NCBI GenBank assembly: GCA_021396245.1
Contig: WNYE01000036.1
Span: 124,001 to 188,000, forward strand
Length of the DNA: 64,000 nucleotides
Origin: Sporothrix humicola
Lineage: Eukaryota; Ascomycota; Sordariomycetes; Ophiostomatales; Ophiostomataceae
Direction: 5' to 3'
A program made the translations under genes and the position numbers. Shown one piece after another: positions 1-13,009 of this stretch (the stretch's first letter is position 1; every line of letters starts with the position of its first letter). The notes below the pieces were generated by a model. That model did no database searches, had not been told where the DNA came from, and saw only the letters and a list, made by a program, of their open reading frames with translations.

Positions 1-1656
1 CTGTGGATGTCGCTGTCGCTTGGGAAGTGGGATGCGGCGGGTAGCGTTGCATTTTCCACCGGCCGACGGGACCGAAAGAAGGGGAACCGAAAGGGAGGGT
101 TGGCGGTTGGCGATTTTCACTTCACAAAAACAGCTGACCAACCACCGGCCGGAGCTGATGGTCTCTGAAGCGATTTTGGAACAACGACCGTTCCCACTTA
201 CACGGGAGTGTGCATATTAAACGGTTTCTTTTTTTCAATCGTCTTCTTTAACCACACACACACACGCACACACACACAAAGAGTGGTGTGGGAGAGAGAG
301 CGAAAGAAAACTGGCATTAAACGTCACTAGGTGGTAATGAGAAACAAAGAGCTGAACTTCCGAAAGGCTGTATGTCTGACCCAATACGAGATGATATACT
401 GCTCAACCCTATGAATGCAACTGTTTGTACGAGACATGCGTCGTCCTGCATGACTCCCCTTTTTTCATGAGCCCACCTGCAGCATCAATATTCATCAAAA
501 GGCTCTCGTTGAGCTATCACAAAATAAACACGCCCCGCCCCGCGAGGCCCAGAAGGCCAGAGACTGGTGGCAAAATCCAAGGACAAAATGAACTTGGACT
601 TGAATGGAGGTAGACAAAAGAGGCAATCGCAGAATAGTATATGAGATACATCACAAATGGAAACGAAAGAGGCAAGGGCTCCAGACATGAACGAATTCAT
701 AAGCTCGTACGGGTAGGATCCAGCGCTGTGTACATTGTAGATGGAGTTACCACAGAATTTATTAGCCCGTAGCATTGTTATTGTGCACTTAGCGTCCGTC
801 CTCCGTTTCGTGATTTGTGACAGATCAAAAAAATCAGCACGAGGGATAACATGGCAAGTTGGGGCAAAGACACTTTTGGCAGTTTCTGTCTCGCCACTTC
901 TTGAGACGTACTTCATGCCTCTGTTGATGGATTGCTGACGAGTCAATCGTCGACACACTTCAGCATGCCTCAACAAAACAGACAGTACATTGATGAACTT
1001 TAAAAAAGTGCGACGTACGTAAGGAGGCCTGCCACGCCAGCCACGCGAATGCAAATAAATGTACAATACGAACCACGAACCGGCATCTCGTTCGTTTTCA
1101 GCTGCAGTGTGAGGTGTTCATGCAGAAAATGTCCCGTCTCCTTTTCTCCTTTTGTCATTCTTTCACTGCATATGACAACGCCCCCTTCTTGTCTTGCATC
1201 ACCCATCCACGTATCTCTTCGTAGCATTGAAAGGGAGCAGATCTATCATTTCCTCTTTGGAGTTGTCGTGGTTGCCACGACCTGTCATGGTTGTCAGTTT
1301 TATGAACTCTACGGGCAGCCGTTCGTGAATAGACCAATCATTATGTCGTCTGGGCATGTAGAAACTCGGTTTCGAAACGAGGCGTGCGACTCGCGTGCAG
1401 CCTTTTTGTCTCTCATGTCCTCTTGTCTCTGTTCCCCTATTTTCATTTCCTGGTTCTCAACAACACCTTGCATCATCCAACGGCCGGGGTCGGCAGACTC
1501 TTTCCTAATCGAGGTTGTTCAGCAGGCTTGCGCCAACATCGAGAGCTCAAAAAATACAACCAAACAACGAAGAAAAAAAAAGTGCATCGTGAACACGCCC
1601 ACTTAGGATCGCCCGACGGGCCTGGCGCCAACAACTTGCAACAGCAAGGACAGCAA
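1..1656. other. Non-coding sequence upstream of tRNA-Pro
   Basis: I see no supportable gene here. The open frames on both strands lack codon bias, recognisable domains and plausible splice structure. A short CA-type microsatellite lies at about 252-280. The stretch may belong to the intergenic region of a gene left of the window. Confidence 0.6.
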
Positions 1657-1745
1657 GGACTGTTGGTCTAGTGGTATGATTCTCGCTTAGGGATTTACCC
1701 TGAGCAGCTTGCGAGAGGTCCCGTGTTCGATCCACGGACAGTCCC
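1657..1745 (+). tRNA. tRNA-Pro (anticodon AGG) with a 17-nt intron
   Basis: The full cloverleaf can be drawn. The acceptor stem GGACTGT (1657-1663) pairs with ACAGTCC (1738-1744), followed by discriminator C at 1745, as is usual for eukaryotic tRNA-Pro. The A-box region (about 1664-1674) and the B-box/T-loop GTTCGATCC (about 1725-1733) are intact. The anticodon stem CTCGC (1682-1686) pairs with GCGAG (1711-1715). The loop reads T-T-AGG-G, with the intron at 1693-1709 in the canonical position after base 37, then T at 1710. Removing the 17 bases gives a normal 7-base loop. The AGG anticodon would be modified to IGG and read CCU/CCC/CCA proline codons. No encoded CCA is present, as expected in eukaryotes. 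Confidence 0.95.
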
Positions 1746-1749
1746 CAAC

Positions 1750-1754
1750 TTTTT
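1750..1754 (+). terminator. RNA polymerase III terminator of tRNA-Pro
   Basis: A run of five T lies five bases after the tRNA discriminator base. This is the normal Pol III stop signal. A second T5 run at about 1760-1764 could act as a backup. Confidence 0.85.
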
Positions 1755-3032
1755 GAGGCTTTTTGCCAACCTCGCGATGTTCAGCTCCGTCTTTTTTGTC
1801 ACTGATCCCTTTTAGGAAAGACGTGGGTCCTGCAAAACGGGTAGGAGCTCTGGAGCTCTGGCCAATCAGATTACACGCCGTTTTAGCGTCCTTTCTCAAC
1901 CTCATCATCCTCACCAAACACCTAAAATGGCAACAACGGATGAAAACGTGTTTTGTGTGTCAACGCCTTCTCTGAAATATTTCATCTGGTGCAAAATATA
2001 CTTGCAGATGCGAGTATAACATACATTTATACACAGTGTACGTCTGTCTGTGTACGAGCAGGGTTGTTGGAATGGAAACGATACTCCTCAATGTTTGTTG
2101 ACGTCAAATCAAGAAGCGGCCGGTCCCGTGTTACACGAAACCTGCGCTCCTTCCTTTGTAGGTTGCTGGATGCAGTTGTCGCTGCTCTGATGCAGCACAG
2201 CTCTTTCCCCCGTTATCGATGCCCTTCTTTCAGCTTCCATCATGTCTTGCTTTTGTGACTGTTCACAAAATTTCCTGGAACCACGTTTTGGATGCGCGTG
2301 GGCGAGGTCTGATACCATGTTCTGTTTGGTCAACAACTCCCATTTTGTTCTAAATTAAGGCCCAACAAAAAAGTCACAACAGGGGATCAAAATATTAAAA
2401 GGCAAATAGGGCATAAGAGCCCAAAAGTACGGCCGAAAACTACGGCATGGTCCCCATGGAGGGTTGCAGGGACAGGACGAAAGAACATCACGGAAGCTGA
2501 CCATCAATCCTAGAGATGTCACACTTGGGCAGTTGGGGAAGGGGTAGACCAGATGAAATACATGATGGGATAGGGTAAGATAATGGTGAGCGACAAGAAT
2601 TTCCGTTTTGTTTTATTTCTCTGTAACACCCTCCCCTTTTTCTGTCCGACGCAGAACCTGGACAAATTTTGTGCACCGTACCTGTGCTCCGTTACCGTGT
2701 CTTGGATACGCCCAAGACAGGCTGCACACGCTGGGATTGTTCTGGGGTCAAACGGTACAAGCAGCGTGCCTGTTCTTTCCTTTTCCTATGCATTCTAAAA
2801 AAATTTATTATGATATCGACAGCAGCGTATTAAACTTGGGCATGCTGTGGCCTCTCGTGGCAACAACTCCCTGGCTTAGTGTTTCCTTTGTACTCCGTAC
2901 AACCAGTTCATTTGCCTCCCTCCCGTATCTCGTTGCCCTGCATGCATCCGGTGCAGATTACCGACTCGGGGCTGTCTAATTCTACCAAATACGACGTAAA
3001 ACTCGTGCTTTCAGTTGTGCAAGAACAAGAGC

Positions 3033-3058
3033 ATAAACACAAACACAAACACAAACAC
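3033..3058. repeat. Hexanucleotide repeat (AAACAC)n
   Basis: About four tandem copies of a six-base AAACAC unit. It is a simple microsatellite in non-coding sequence. Confidence 0.85.
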
Positions 3059-6000
3059 GAGGGATTGTGTTTCTGGCTCCCTCCTTCCCTTGCATCGGCC
3101 GAGTCCGTACTCCGTACACTATTGATCAGGATTCCAAAAGGGGACAGGTCATAATAGGGAGAGGGCATGGACTTGCCGAGAAAATGGAGCTGTCAAGAGG
3201 GTGCTTGTATGGGCGGCCTCGTTTGTGTCGAATGGGACAGCAGGAGCACCTCGTATGGCAGATGAACAATGTATGACGAGTCACCTTAGGGAGACCACGC
3301 AGGAAAAAGACTTTTTCTCCACTGGATACATGCATAATGCAGCTCGTACCACAGAAGCAGATATAGAAAGAAAATGTGATAATAGGTCTCACCTCACTGT
3401 TTATGCTATCTAATCTATTTCGGAGATTTCTGTTCTCTTGGCTGGATGTGGCATACATACAAGGCAATGTTTTCAAACAATATATTTGTTTATTAAGACT
3501 GTTAGTTGAGAATTAATGTGGCTTGACATTATGAAATAAACAAACATGTCACCTCTCTCGACTCTCGTATTTGTAACATTTTGAGCTAGTACCCGAAAAT
3601 ATGATGTGCATGATTTCTTTCCTCGTGGCCACGATACATGAAGTTGAAGAATAGCTTTTAGTTGCTGACTCGACTCTGCCAAGTGTAATAATAGACGCCT
3701 CAATTGTTGGCAAAACAATGCATACTATGCCTATGCAGGTAGCCAAGAGGCAGGAGAAGGAACAAGAGCCATATTTCGACTTTGAAGAAATAAAAAAAGC
3801 CGCGAGACTTTGTCCATTTCAACTCTTTTCGTCCGTCCTCGTCTCCTTTTTATTATTCCGTTCCCTAAGCAAGCCTCAAGCGCAAGTCGCTTGTTTAGCC
3901 TTCTTTCGGATATATGTTTCGCAGGGCGCCCACTATTGCCACGAGGTTATGCAACTTGGCCGGGGATGAGAAAGACGCAATGATGCGGGCCACTGCAGGA
4001 AAAACGTAGACGATATACGAGTACGACCGGAAGTGAGGTAGGACATATTACAATGGACTTCGAAATGACTATGAAATAGCAAAATAAAGACATCAAAGAA
4101 AGAAGAAACAAAATTAACGAGTCATGAGAAATAAACATCGTGAAGTGGCTTGCATCTAGCGAGTCTGAACGGACTGGCGCTGATTGTTTCCTAATTCTTC
4201 TTCGCTTCTCCGCGCCAGCCTTCCATTCCCCAGGTCCGTCTACCCTTTTCCATCCCTTTGCCTCTCTTAACTTCTTCCGCGGATGTCGGCCGGTCACAAA
4301 AATTACCCTAAATGGCTTGTCCGTGCAAAAGGTGGCTCGATAGTTCTTTATTGGGGGCTGAAAACCGTTAAACTCTGTCAATAACAAAGGGAGGACGACG
4401 GGTAGACTACTTGGCTTCTTGGGACGATACAGAAAATGGGGTGACTGGCCGGTCGCGGACAACACGGACCCGGCGACCTTTCTTTATTTCTCTTAACGAA
4501 AGGCGGAAGTCCTTAAGCCGGTGAAGGAAAGTAGTCAAAAAAGCAAGTTCAAGCTCAAGGCCACCTCTCATTCTTGTCTTGAAAAACTCCGACCAGGCAC
4601 AACTCGCCGCCTTAGAAACTCCCCGTTTCAATTAACGTGCATTTGGTGGCGTTCAACGACTGTCCCAAATGTTGAGTTGCAGCGCAGTAGCCTGAGATGT
4701 GGGAAGATGGGAATGAGGCGAGCACAAAACGGGCTTAAGACAGTGGAAGATGGTGAGACTTTGCATAAGAGAATTGACGTGAAAGGAAGCTGGATATTCT
4801 CAAATGTCTCCGATTTATTGAAAATGAGTGTATTAAGGGGGCAAATATGAATCATGATAATGAAAAGGCCCGACGAAGTCGAATATACTTTAGTTGATAC
4901 TCCTTGTCGTAATAAACGGTGAAGGTTGGTGGGAGGGGGAAAAAATCTTCTTTTTTTTGTTTTATTTTCATTCGTTTTTACATGAGTTAATAGATCCTAA
5001 ATAAAAGACAAATTAATTTCACACAATATATAAAAACCGTACAAAATGAAAGAAATTACACAAAATACGGCGGAAAATACAATATACAAAGTAACATAAA
5101 CATGAATTTATTTAAAGTATCGTGAGTTTTTTGTGGTTGTCGGTTTTCAGTGAAATTTTGGTGAGGGGAAAATACACCGTTCCGTCTCTGTGACGAGGTG
5201 TTGCAGGTTTTTTTGCTTGCGTATGAACGTTGCAAAAACGTTGACGAAGACCCAGCACTCTGGCAGGCGAGCAGCCCCCGGTCGATCTGCCGCCTCAGCG
5301 GGACAGGGGGGGAGGGGTGTCAACGGTGGCCAAAATAGGCCAAAGAAAGAGAGCGGGAAATGTCCACACTTACACAAAGCAAACAGGCACACACTATTGG
5401 CTCGTGCGTCTGTTAGTGGGCTAGTGCCGTTTTCGTCGGGTTGCCCAGACTTGCCACAGCCTCGACGGACCGTGGGCCTAGGGACCCAGAGGCAGGTTGG
5501 CAGGCTGGCAGAGCCCTAACGCCCCCAATAAGGTCTGGACTAAAATATGTAGCAAAGCGTGCTGGAATGGAGGTCCTCGTTGTGTTAGACAGAAAACAAG
5601 ACAGGGCGAAACGGTTCGTAAATCGTCCAATCGATCTCCTTTATTTTCGGGACCTTTTTTCTATTTTCCACAAGACTGCCGGTCATGATATGGATATGAT
5701 TTTGACAGCCTTGTTTGCCACCGCTGATCATCGTATCATATTGACGTTGATGTTTTGAGTTTGTCTATTTTGTGAGTGTATTTTGTATACTTCATATGCT
5801 CGGTAACGGCAGTCTCCCTTTCCATATTGCTTCGCTTGCCTTTCAAGAGACTGAATGCCCTCCTGCAGCCAACAGTATCACGTAATACTCTCCGCACAAC
5901 TGAGACATGCAGTAATATTGTTCCTAGACAAGTGCATGGTCTCGAACCTTGTTTACAGGAAATCTTCAGCGCTCGCTGCCCCTTGGGGTATCGTTTCTTG

Positions 6001-9000
6001 TGCGGAAAATATTAAGGAGGTACTAAGCGCCGACTTGGACTCGACTAGACCTGCAAGAGAAGGCCTCGCTGAGCTGTTTGCTTGCCCTAGATGTCTAGGG
6101 CAGTCTGGGCAGTCTCGTTTCTTTGTCTGTATGTTGGTCTGGCCACTGCTACTCGCATATGGTCAGTGTCTTAGATGCATTTTGGTGTGTCGTCGCTTCC
6201 TTTCTCTCCTTTATTTGCATCATCCCTTGCTACTAGCACTTTCGTACTCGCATTTTCTTTTCTACCATTTCTGCCCAACTTTACCAGTCCCGGAGCCGCG
6301 ATGCTCTTGTCGTTTTCTTTTGCGTCTTCTTATTCTTCGTTCTTCGGGATTTGGTCGAGAGTGGATCTTATCGTCGTCAACTTGCTTTTTTCAATCGTCT
6401 CCATCTGTCTGCCATAATTTTTCCATTTAATCCCTTGGCCAAAGGACAATTGACATGATGTTGTCTCGTCCTTTTTAGATGCTTTGATTTTAGGCCATGT
6501 ATTTATCGGGGCACCGCTTAGATTTTTGTCCTATTTACGTCTTGCACACGTTAGCCAGTCTCCATATCATTGGCGCCGAGAAGAAACGGGGCCTTGTTCC
6601 GTCATTTTTCCCGTTCTATCAACAAGCTCCCCCCATTTCTCTTTCATCTCATTGTCACAGGGACGGGATGCTCGCTCATCATGGACAACGGCTTGCAAGC
6701 GAGTCCAACATTTTATGTTTTCATACTCTGCCTATTCTGTATCGTTGGTGGCAACGGGGGCCGGTGAAAGAGAAGAAAGAGCAGAGATCGACGCAAAACG
6801 GCGCTCTTTTCAACCTCTTGCATATGCTTACCCTTGTACGACGAGGTTTGCTCGTATGGACTGCATCTGGAGTGCTCTTTTTTTTCACTGACCGTTGGTT
6901 CTTCGTGGTAAACGGTGTTGGCCGTATTTCGTATCATAAGTCATAAGTCATAGAGGTGCTCAATTTACCCGGTGCTCAACATCCACCTGTTCCTCACTCT
7001 CACATATTTCTTAGCTCTTAATTTCATATTTTTCAGACAGGTTTTTTGGTGTCTTTTCTTTTCTTTTGTTGCCTCTGCTCTCTCCTCTCTCCTGCATGCC
7101 AACCTGTAAGATTATCCCAAGTGAGGGAGAAGAGAGAGAGGGAGGGGCAGTGGTGGTTGGGATGCTGCATAGGTTTTCGGCGTGATTGAGGAGGTTTAGG
7201 TGTTTGGGGGGTGTGGTGATAACGACAAGGACAAGGACAAGCCGGATTGAACGGCTTTGACGACCAGCAAAGCTGTCGGTGCTGTTGGCCCGCCTGTTCG
7301 GTGGCCAGGTCCGTCCATTCAGCATTTAGGGCATGAAGAACGGTCCTTTTTTCGCTGTAAGACGGGCACGAGGAGGCTATGGGCAGCCGTTTGAGGGCGC
7401 TAATATGCTAGCTGACAGCCCTTCCCAGGACTGGCCCTGTCTGTTGGTTCGTACCCTTCAGCTGGTATTTACTGTTCTGCTGGTTCCTTTTCTTTTACTT
7501 ATATTTAGTTTCGCACCGGCCGCATCTGTTGGTGGCCGTTTGGCACTGACTGTTGATGACTTCACCCATCAATCTTAGCCTCAAGGGCCGCCGAAGGCGA
7601 GGACGCTTCCCGATGCAACGGGCAAAACGGCCATGGCACCTGTCAATGAACCTGCATCCTTGTGATTGTGACTGCTCAAGGGGTGGAGGATGAGGGACGA
7701 CTGCATCGTAATTAGACTGGAAGTGATTATTACGACCCATATCGCGAACAAAAAGGATGCCTACTGTGTAAAAAGAAACCAGATACATCGTAAACGCCAT
7801 AAAGTCCACGATACCCATATTTCACCATAATACGGGGAAATCCAAGACACAATAACGCCGTGCCTTGGTCCAAGGCTGTGTGCCTGTCGAGCACTTCTCT
7901 GCTTGTCCATTTTGTGGTCAAAGTGGTTGCCGCCGTTCATAGAAGGTCGATGACGGCAACGGTTTGACGATGGCCTTTGATAGGTCTTTGTGCGATGTGA
8001 TCGTCTTTCGCTTCTGGTGATCAGCCTCGTTTGACCTTCTTCGCTTCGACGTCTTCACATATTTCCCTTTGTTCTTCTCGTAAGGGCCCAGGGAAGATCG
8101 TGGCAATTCTGGGGGAACGGCATCTTGCCTCGTGCGATTTCTCATCCAGATCTTTCACACCGAGGTCATCTGCTTGTTTGTTTGTCACTTTGTCGGTCTG
8201 CCTGTCAATCAATCAGTCAGTCCACCGATGTGTCTGCTTGTCCGCCTGTCAATATCAATTAAGTTAAGTCACGAAAGTACTTTTGTTGACTGTCCGGAAG
8301 TATGGACGACGCCGTTTGCGACTCTCGCAATTTTGAGGGAGCAGATGGCCTTGGCATCTGTTGACAAAATAAAGACGATGACGGTGAGACGGCCACTCCA
8401 GGCCGAGGCACGCCGTTTGATCTTTGGCACATCACTGGCAGGCATATGTTGGCAAGCGCCCGCCAGCCCTTTGGAACTGGCTACCGCCACTAAAATACCC
8501 CCAAAGCCTGAACTGCAGGATCTGGGCGTTCTTTTTCGCGCCGTCGACTGTCGTCTCCATCTGCAGCTGCAGTCGGATGGCAAGAGCAGCTGAACAGAAA
8601 CCGGAAAAGTGGAGACTTTCTGCAAAAGACGTTAGGAAAGCAGCTCCAAGGTGTTTCCCAAAAAGGAAAACGGGGTAAAATTGTTTGCGCTGTTTGGGTC
8701 ATGTTGGCGCCATCTCTTGGTTTTCTTTGGGGCTTTGGGGTTTGGGGCATCTGGTGGGCTGGTGGGCTGAGTTTTGGGTGGTGGTCGGTGCTTTCCTGTT
8801 GGCTTCCTGTAGGCAACGGCAGACGGGTGGTCTGGCGGCAAGAGCGTTCAGCAGCAAAATTGGCGCCTTTTATCAGAATCAGCATCCAGCAAAGAATGGC
8901 AATTGCACCCTTCGCTCCTTCCCTGACCCATATGCCCATGTCGGTTTGCGGCCAACCCTGCCCACTCTCTCATCCCAGCTGTTCTTTCCTTCCTTTTCCC

Positions 9001-12000
9001 CTTTCGTCGCTCGCACTTTCCCAAGAAAAACGTGCAGGGGTTTTTATTCAGGATGATAGTGCTCTCGATCCCTCGCGCCCTTTCCCTCTTGTTCCTTTAG
9101 ATGGATATTTTTGGAGGATTTCTGCCCCTTTTCTTGCATCTTGCCAGGATATCTCGTAACAGCCCCCGTAAGACCTCGTTTCCCTTTTCTGTACAAGCTC
9201 TTTGCACATTGCACCGTTCGTCTCGGCCTCCGGACCATTGCGGGGCCAGGTGACTTCGCGCCGTCCTTTTTAAATCTTCCTTCGTTTCCGCAGTTCGATA
9301 TCCACCACTTTCATTGCCGCTTTCAGGGCTTTTACTGACTTTGACGAGGAGCCTTTGAGGGCAAATTGCATACGAAAGGACAGGCTTTCACGAGGATGTG
9401 GGGCCTGAAATCAAACAAGATCCAACTCCCCGAGCGCCCCAAGAAATCCTCGAATCCCAGAATCCCAGAGAGACCCAAATGACCACATGCGATCGACAAC
9501 GCCAGCAGCGAAACCGTTAGGCCTTTTCTCCTTCACCTCCGAGCTCCCCTCCTGCTTCCAAATAAACAAGCACACCAACGAACGCCACGGACCATATCAT
9601 GCCCCATTCTCCCCATTGAACCCCATTTTCCATCCGTGGCTGTCTTTTCAAGAGATGCGAGAGGTCGAAAGACCACGGCACTAGAGCCAAAAGAGTCAAG
9701 GTAAGGCCAGGGCCGCTGAACTGTCAAGGTCAAGGGCATTTGGATCGTTGGGCCTTTCAACTTTGAGCCTTTGGTGCATTCCTCCGCTTTTCACTTTTGT
9801 TTTGCCTGCCCTTTTTGCCCTCACCCGACAGCTCGCTTTCCCAAGACTGCGGACAGGCCAAACGGTCGCTGCTGCAAGAGCTGCACGAAAACTGCACACG
9901 CCCCCTCCATCAACACATCTGGACCACCCCCCAGTCACTGACCGTTTGGCTTTTCTGCATTGTTAGTGGCAAAACGGCGGTCCCACCACACCCACCTCCT
10001 ATTCTGTCCTTTGAATTTCTGTGACTGTCTCTTCTGCCGCTCTGTGGGCGAAATGTCGGCGAGCCTCAGCTGCCTTGCCTGTCTTCTTTCCCCCCTTCAT
10101 TTTCACCCGGAGACTGTCTTAGGTCTCGTGGACGATTGCATTGAAATGACGGTATTTTCGCTTTATTCAACTTTCTTTTTTGGTGTCTTTCTTGCAGATG
10201 TCTCACGCTATCTCTGCTGAAAAAAGGGGCAATGAGTCCGCTCATTCTGTTTGATTCTGTTCTCCAGCAATTCTCTGTTGTCTGTGCCAACGACATACTG
10301 TGCCTGTGCCGTGGCCTCTGCTTTTTGCTAGGATGGCAGGAGTCAGAATACTGGTTCTGCCTGTTACGACGTCCTTGAAGGGAAATAAACGACGAACGGA
10401 GAATGCCGCGTCTCACACTCAAATGCAGGAATATTCAACAGCACAATTGAGCAATTGTCTCTTGTCACAGACCCGTTCCCCGGCCTAATGCTACGGCGTG
10501 GCGTCCTATGGTGGTATTTTAACAAGAACAAAGAGGGAACAGCCAGCGAACGAGAGAACAGAGAATGGCTCCCCCTTGTGCTTGTTGTTCCCCCTTTTGC
10601 CCCAGGGCATCCGACAAAAGGCTTGTCCCGCAAGCCATACCTCGTCTGCCCGGTTCAAAAAAGACAGCAGCCAAGCATAGCGTTGCACTCAAGCAACCAT
10701 AGCTGCATTGCCATGCACTGGGAAAAGGTGAGTTTTGAAAAAAGAGACGAGTGAAAGAACTGGTGCAGATCAGAGTCGCAGTGCAACAGGAGGGCAAAAA
10801 AGCCAAAAGTTTGGTAGGCGCTAAAAAAGAAACCAACCCCATGAACAACTCGCCCAGTTTTCCCTCGTTTGGTTCTGTTGTTGCAGCGAGAGAGGGCAAA
10901 GGCGTTCTCTGACTGGCTGACTGTGCTTTATGGGCTCCTTCGAGCTTGCAGAGGGTACGTGCGTCGCAGGGGGAACTACACAACACACGACACGCACTCA
11001 AAAAGCCGTTACGATCCCAACAAGGGCAGTTGATTTCCCATGATCGAGAATTCTGTGGTTCCCCTTGTTCTGCATGCAAACACGCAAGCATGGGGGCACA
11101 ACATCATCTCCATGACTCCATAGGGGGGAACGGCGGACTGCAACATCGAAACCTGCGAATACGCATTTGCTGCAACATGGTCTCAACGGCCGTGATGTCC
11201 CTCGAGTGTTGCTTGGTGTTCCTGTCGTTTTGTCTCCATTTTGACTCCTTCCAACTCCTTCTCGTTCATTTCGCGCTTGTCTTCAATTCCACCCCCATGT
11301 TGACGACATGCACTCAAATGCCATTTTCCCTTTTTGCCTCGTTTTCGACACGGGTTTCGGGATGTGATGGGGCTTCTGGAGCCATTTTTCTGCCTTTTGG
11401 GGGTGGCAGGCAGCATCGCATTGCATGTTTGCGTTTACGACTGCGACGCTGCGTCAACAAATGTCAAAAAAGCCAACGGCCGGTGTGCATATGCTTCTTT
11501 GTTCTGGCTCTCTTCTGGAGGTCTTCTGGCCTTGTTCTGACTCCTTACCCCATAGCATTTCTCTCCATTTTACTCCTTTATTTTTGCATTTTCTTTTCAA
11601 TTGTTTTCACCTCCATGTTGCGCACAGAGCCTTCTTGCGAAAATGAGACGGGTTCGGTATGAACGGTTCAGAGTGCAACCAGCATCATTTTGTTTGTCTG
11701 ATGTCTGATTCTGATGTCTGTTGTGCTGTCTGTTTGAGTCCCTTTGTCTGTTGTCTCGCTGTCTGACATGCAGGCATTTGCAGACGGACCGGCATTCCTG
11801 CCTTACCTTGCACCCGGTTCTCTTTCTTTCTGTTCGCTCCTTTCTCGGTCTTGCATGGCCTGGCTGTGTCGTCTTCGTATCCCTCGTCATATCACAACCC
11901 ATTGCCACTCTTCTTTTCAAAACTCTCTCACCCTGGATCCTGGCAAGAACAGAATCCCTTCGGAGGTCATACGGAGGCCAGACAAAACAAGACAGGCAGT

Positions 12001-12985
12001 AAGGGGGTATATCAACACGAATACGGAGCCGGCGCGGACGACAGCCTCTTTTCTGTCCGACGTCCGTTTTTCACTTATTTCCTCTTCTAACATCTAAATT
12101 CAAGGTCATGAGAAAGCTCTGGACAACAAGGTTTGCATCCACCGCGAGCCTTGTGCTAAAGTCAATCGTGTCTCGTTTGCCCTCTTTAATTCTCCTTCTT
12201 CAACGGCGGCTGACGCTCTAAAAAGAAACTACCCCCATCCCCAGACTTACGATTTAGACTGGCTGCTCTAGCACCCCCAAACTCGTCTCGCGCCAAATCC
12301 ACTGCCCTGGGAATAGCACTTTCCCGCACTTTCACAATTATCAAACTCATCAAACAGGCTTTTTCGCGGGCATATTTCCCCAAAAGATCAAGGGATCAAG
12401 GGAAGCAAAATTGACTTGCCCCGTGCTTGTTCTCTCCGCAGTTTGTTACGGATATTCGGTGATGCTAGCTGTTGATCTCTTTATTGTCGGTGAGCTTGTT
12501 GTGCTTGGCTTTCTTGTGCATCCTGTTCGTCTCTCGCTCCCGCTCTCGCATTGTTATTCTTGTCCCTCGGTCTGCTCGTATGAAGGGGATCGTCGCTTGC
12601 GAAGCAACAGCTGCAGGACAAGAAATGCAGTCAAACAGATTTCCCCGCGAAAAGCGCCGTTCAAGAGCCCCCAGTATCTTTCGTGTTTTTTATGTCTTTT
12701 GTCGTCTTTTCATCTTTTCGTCTCTGTCCGTCTTTTTCCCGTTTTCCTCTTCCGGCCGAGTCGCTCGGGCCTCTTTTCTTCTCCTCTCTCATGATGAACC
12801 TTGGCCGGTTGTCGATCGCGCACACTTGACCTTCTTTTCGCTTTGCCGGGATTTTAGCGTTATGCCCACAAGTTCGTCGCACGTTGCGTTGCGTTGCGTC
12901 GGGTTTGGGTTGTGCTTGCAGTAGCAGCGAACAACACAACGGCTGCGGAGTACTTTTTCACGAAAGACTGCGTATGTAATCCTCC

Positions 12986-13009
12986 TTTTTTTTTTTTTTT
13001 TTTTTTTTT
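12986..13009. repeat. T24 homopolymer
   Basis: An uninterrupted run of 24 T in non-coding sequence. Its exact length may be unreliable in the assembly. Confidence 0.9.

Noticed and set aside
2099..2106. TGACGTCA palindrome (CRE-type site)
   Set aside because: It is a single copy in a desert with no gene nearby, so chance is sufficient.
5512..5520. CCCTAAC, considered as a telomerase RNA template
   Set aside because: It is shorter than the one-and-a-half telomere repeats needed and has no surrounding conserved structure; another CCCTAAC occurs near 19,426.
10946..11662. 238-codon open frame on the plus strand
   Set aside because: It begins at a plausible ATG, but composition is random, with Cys/Phe/Leu-rich stretches from pyrimidine tracts, no third-position bias and no domain.
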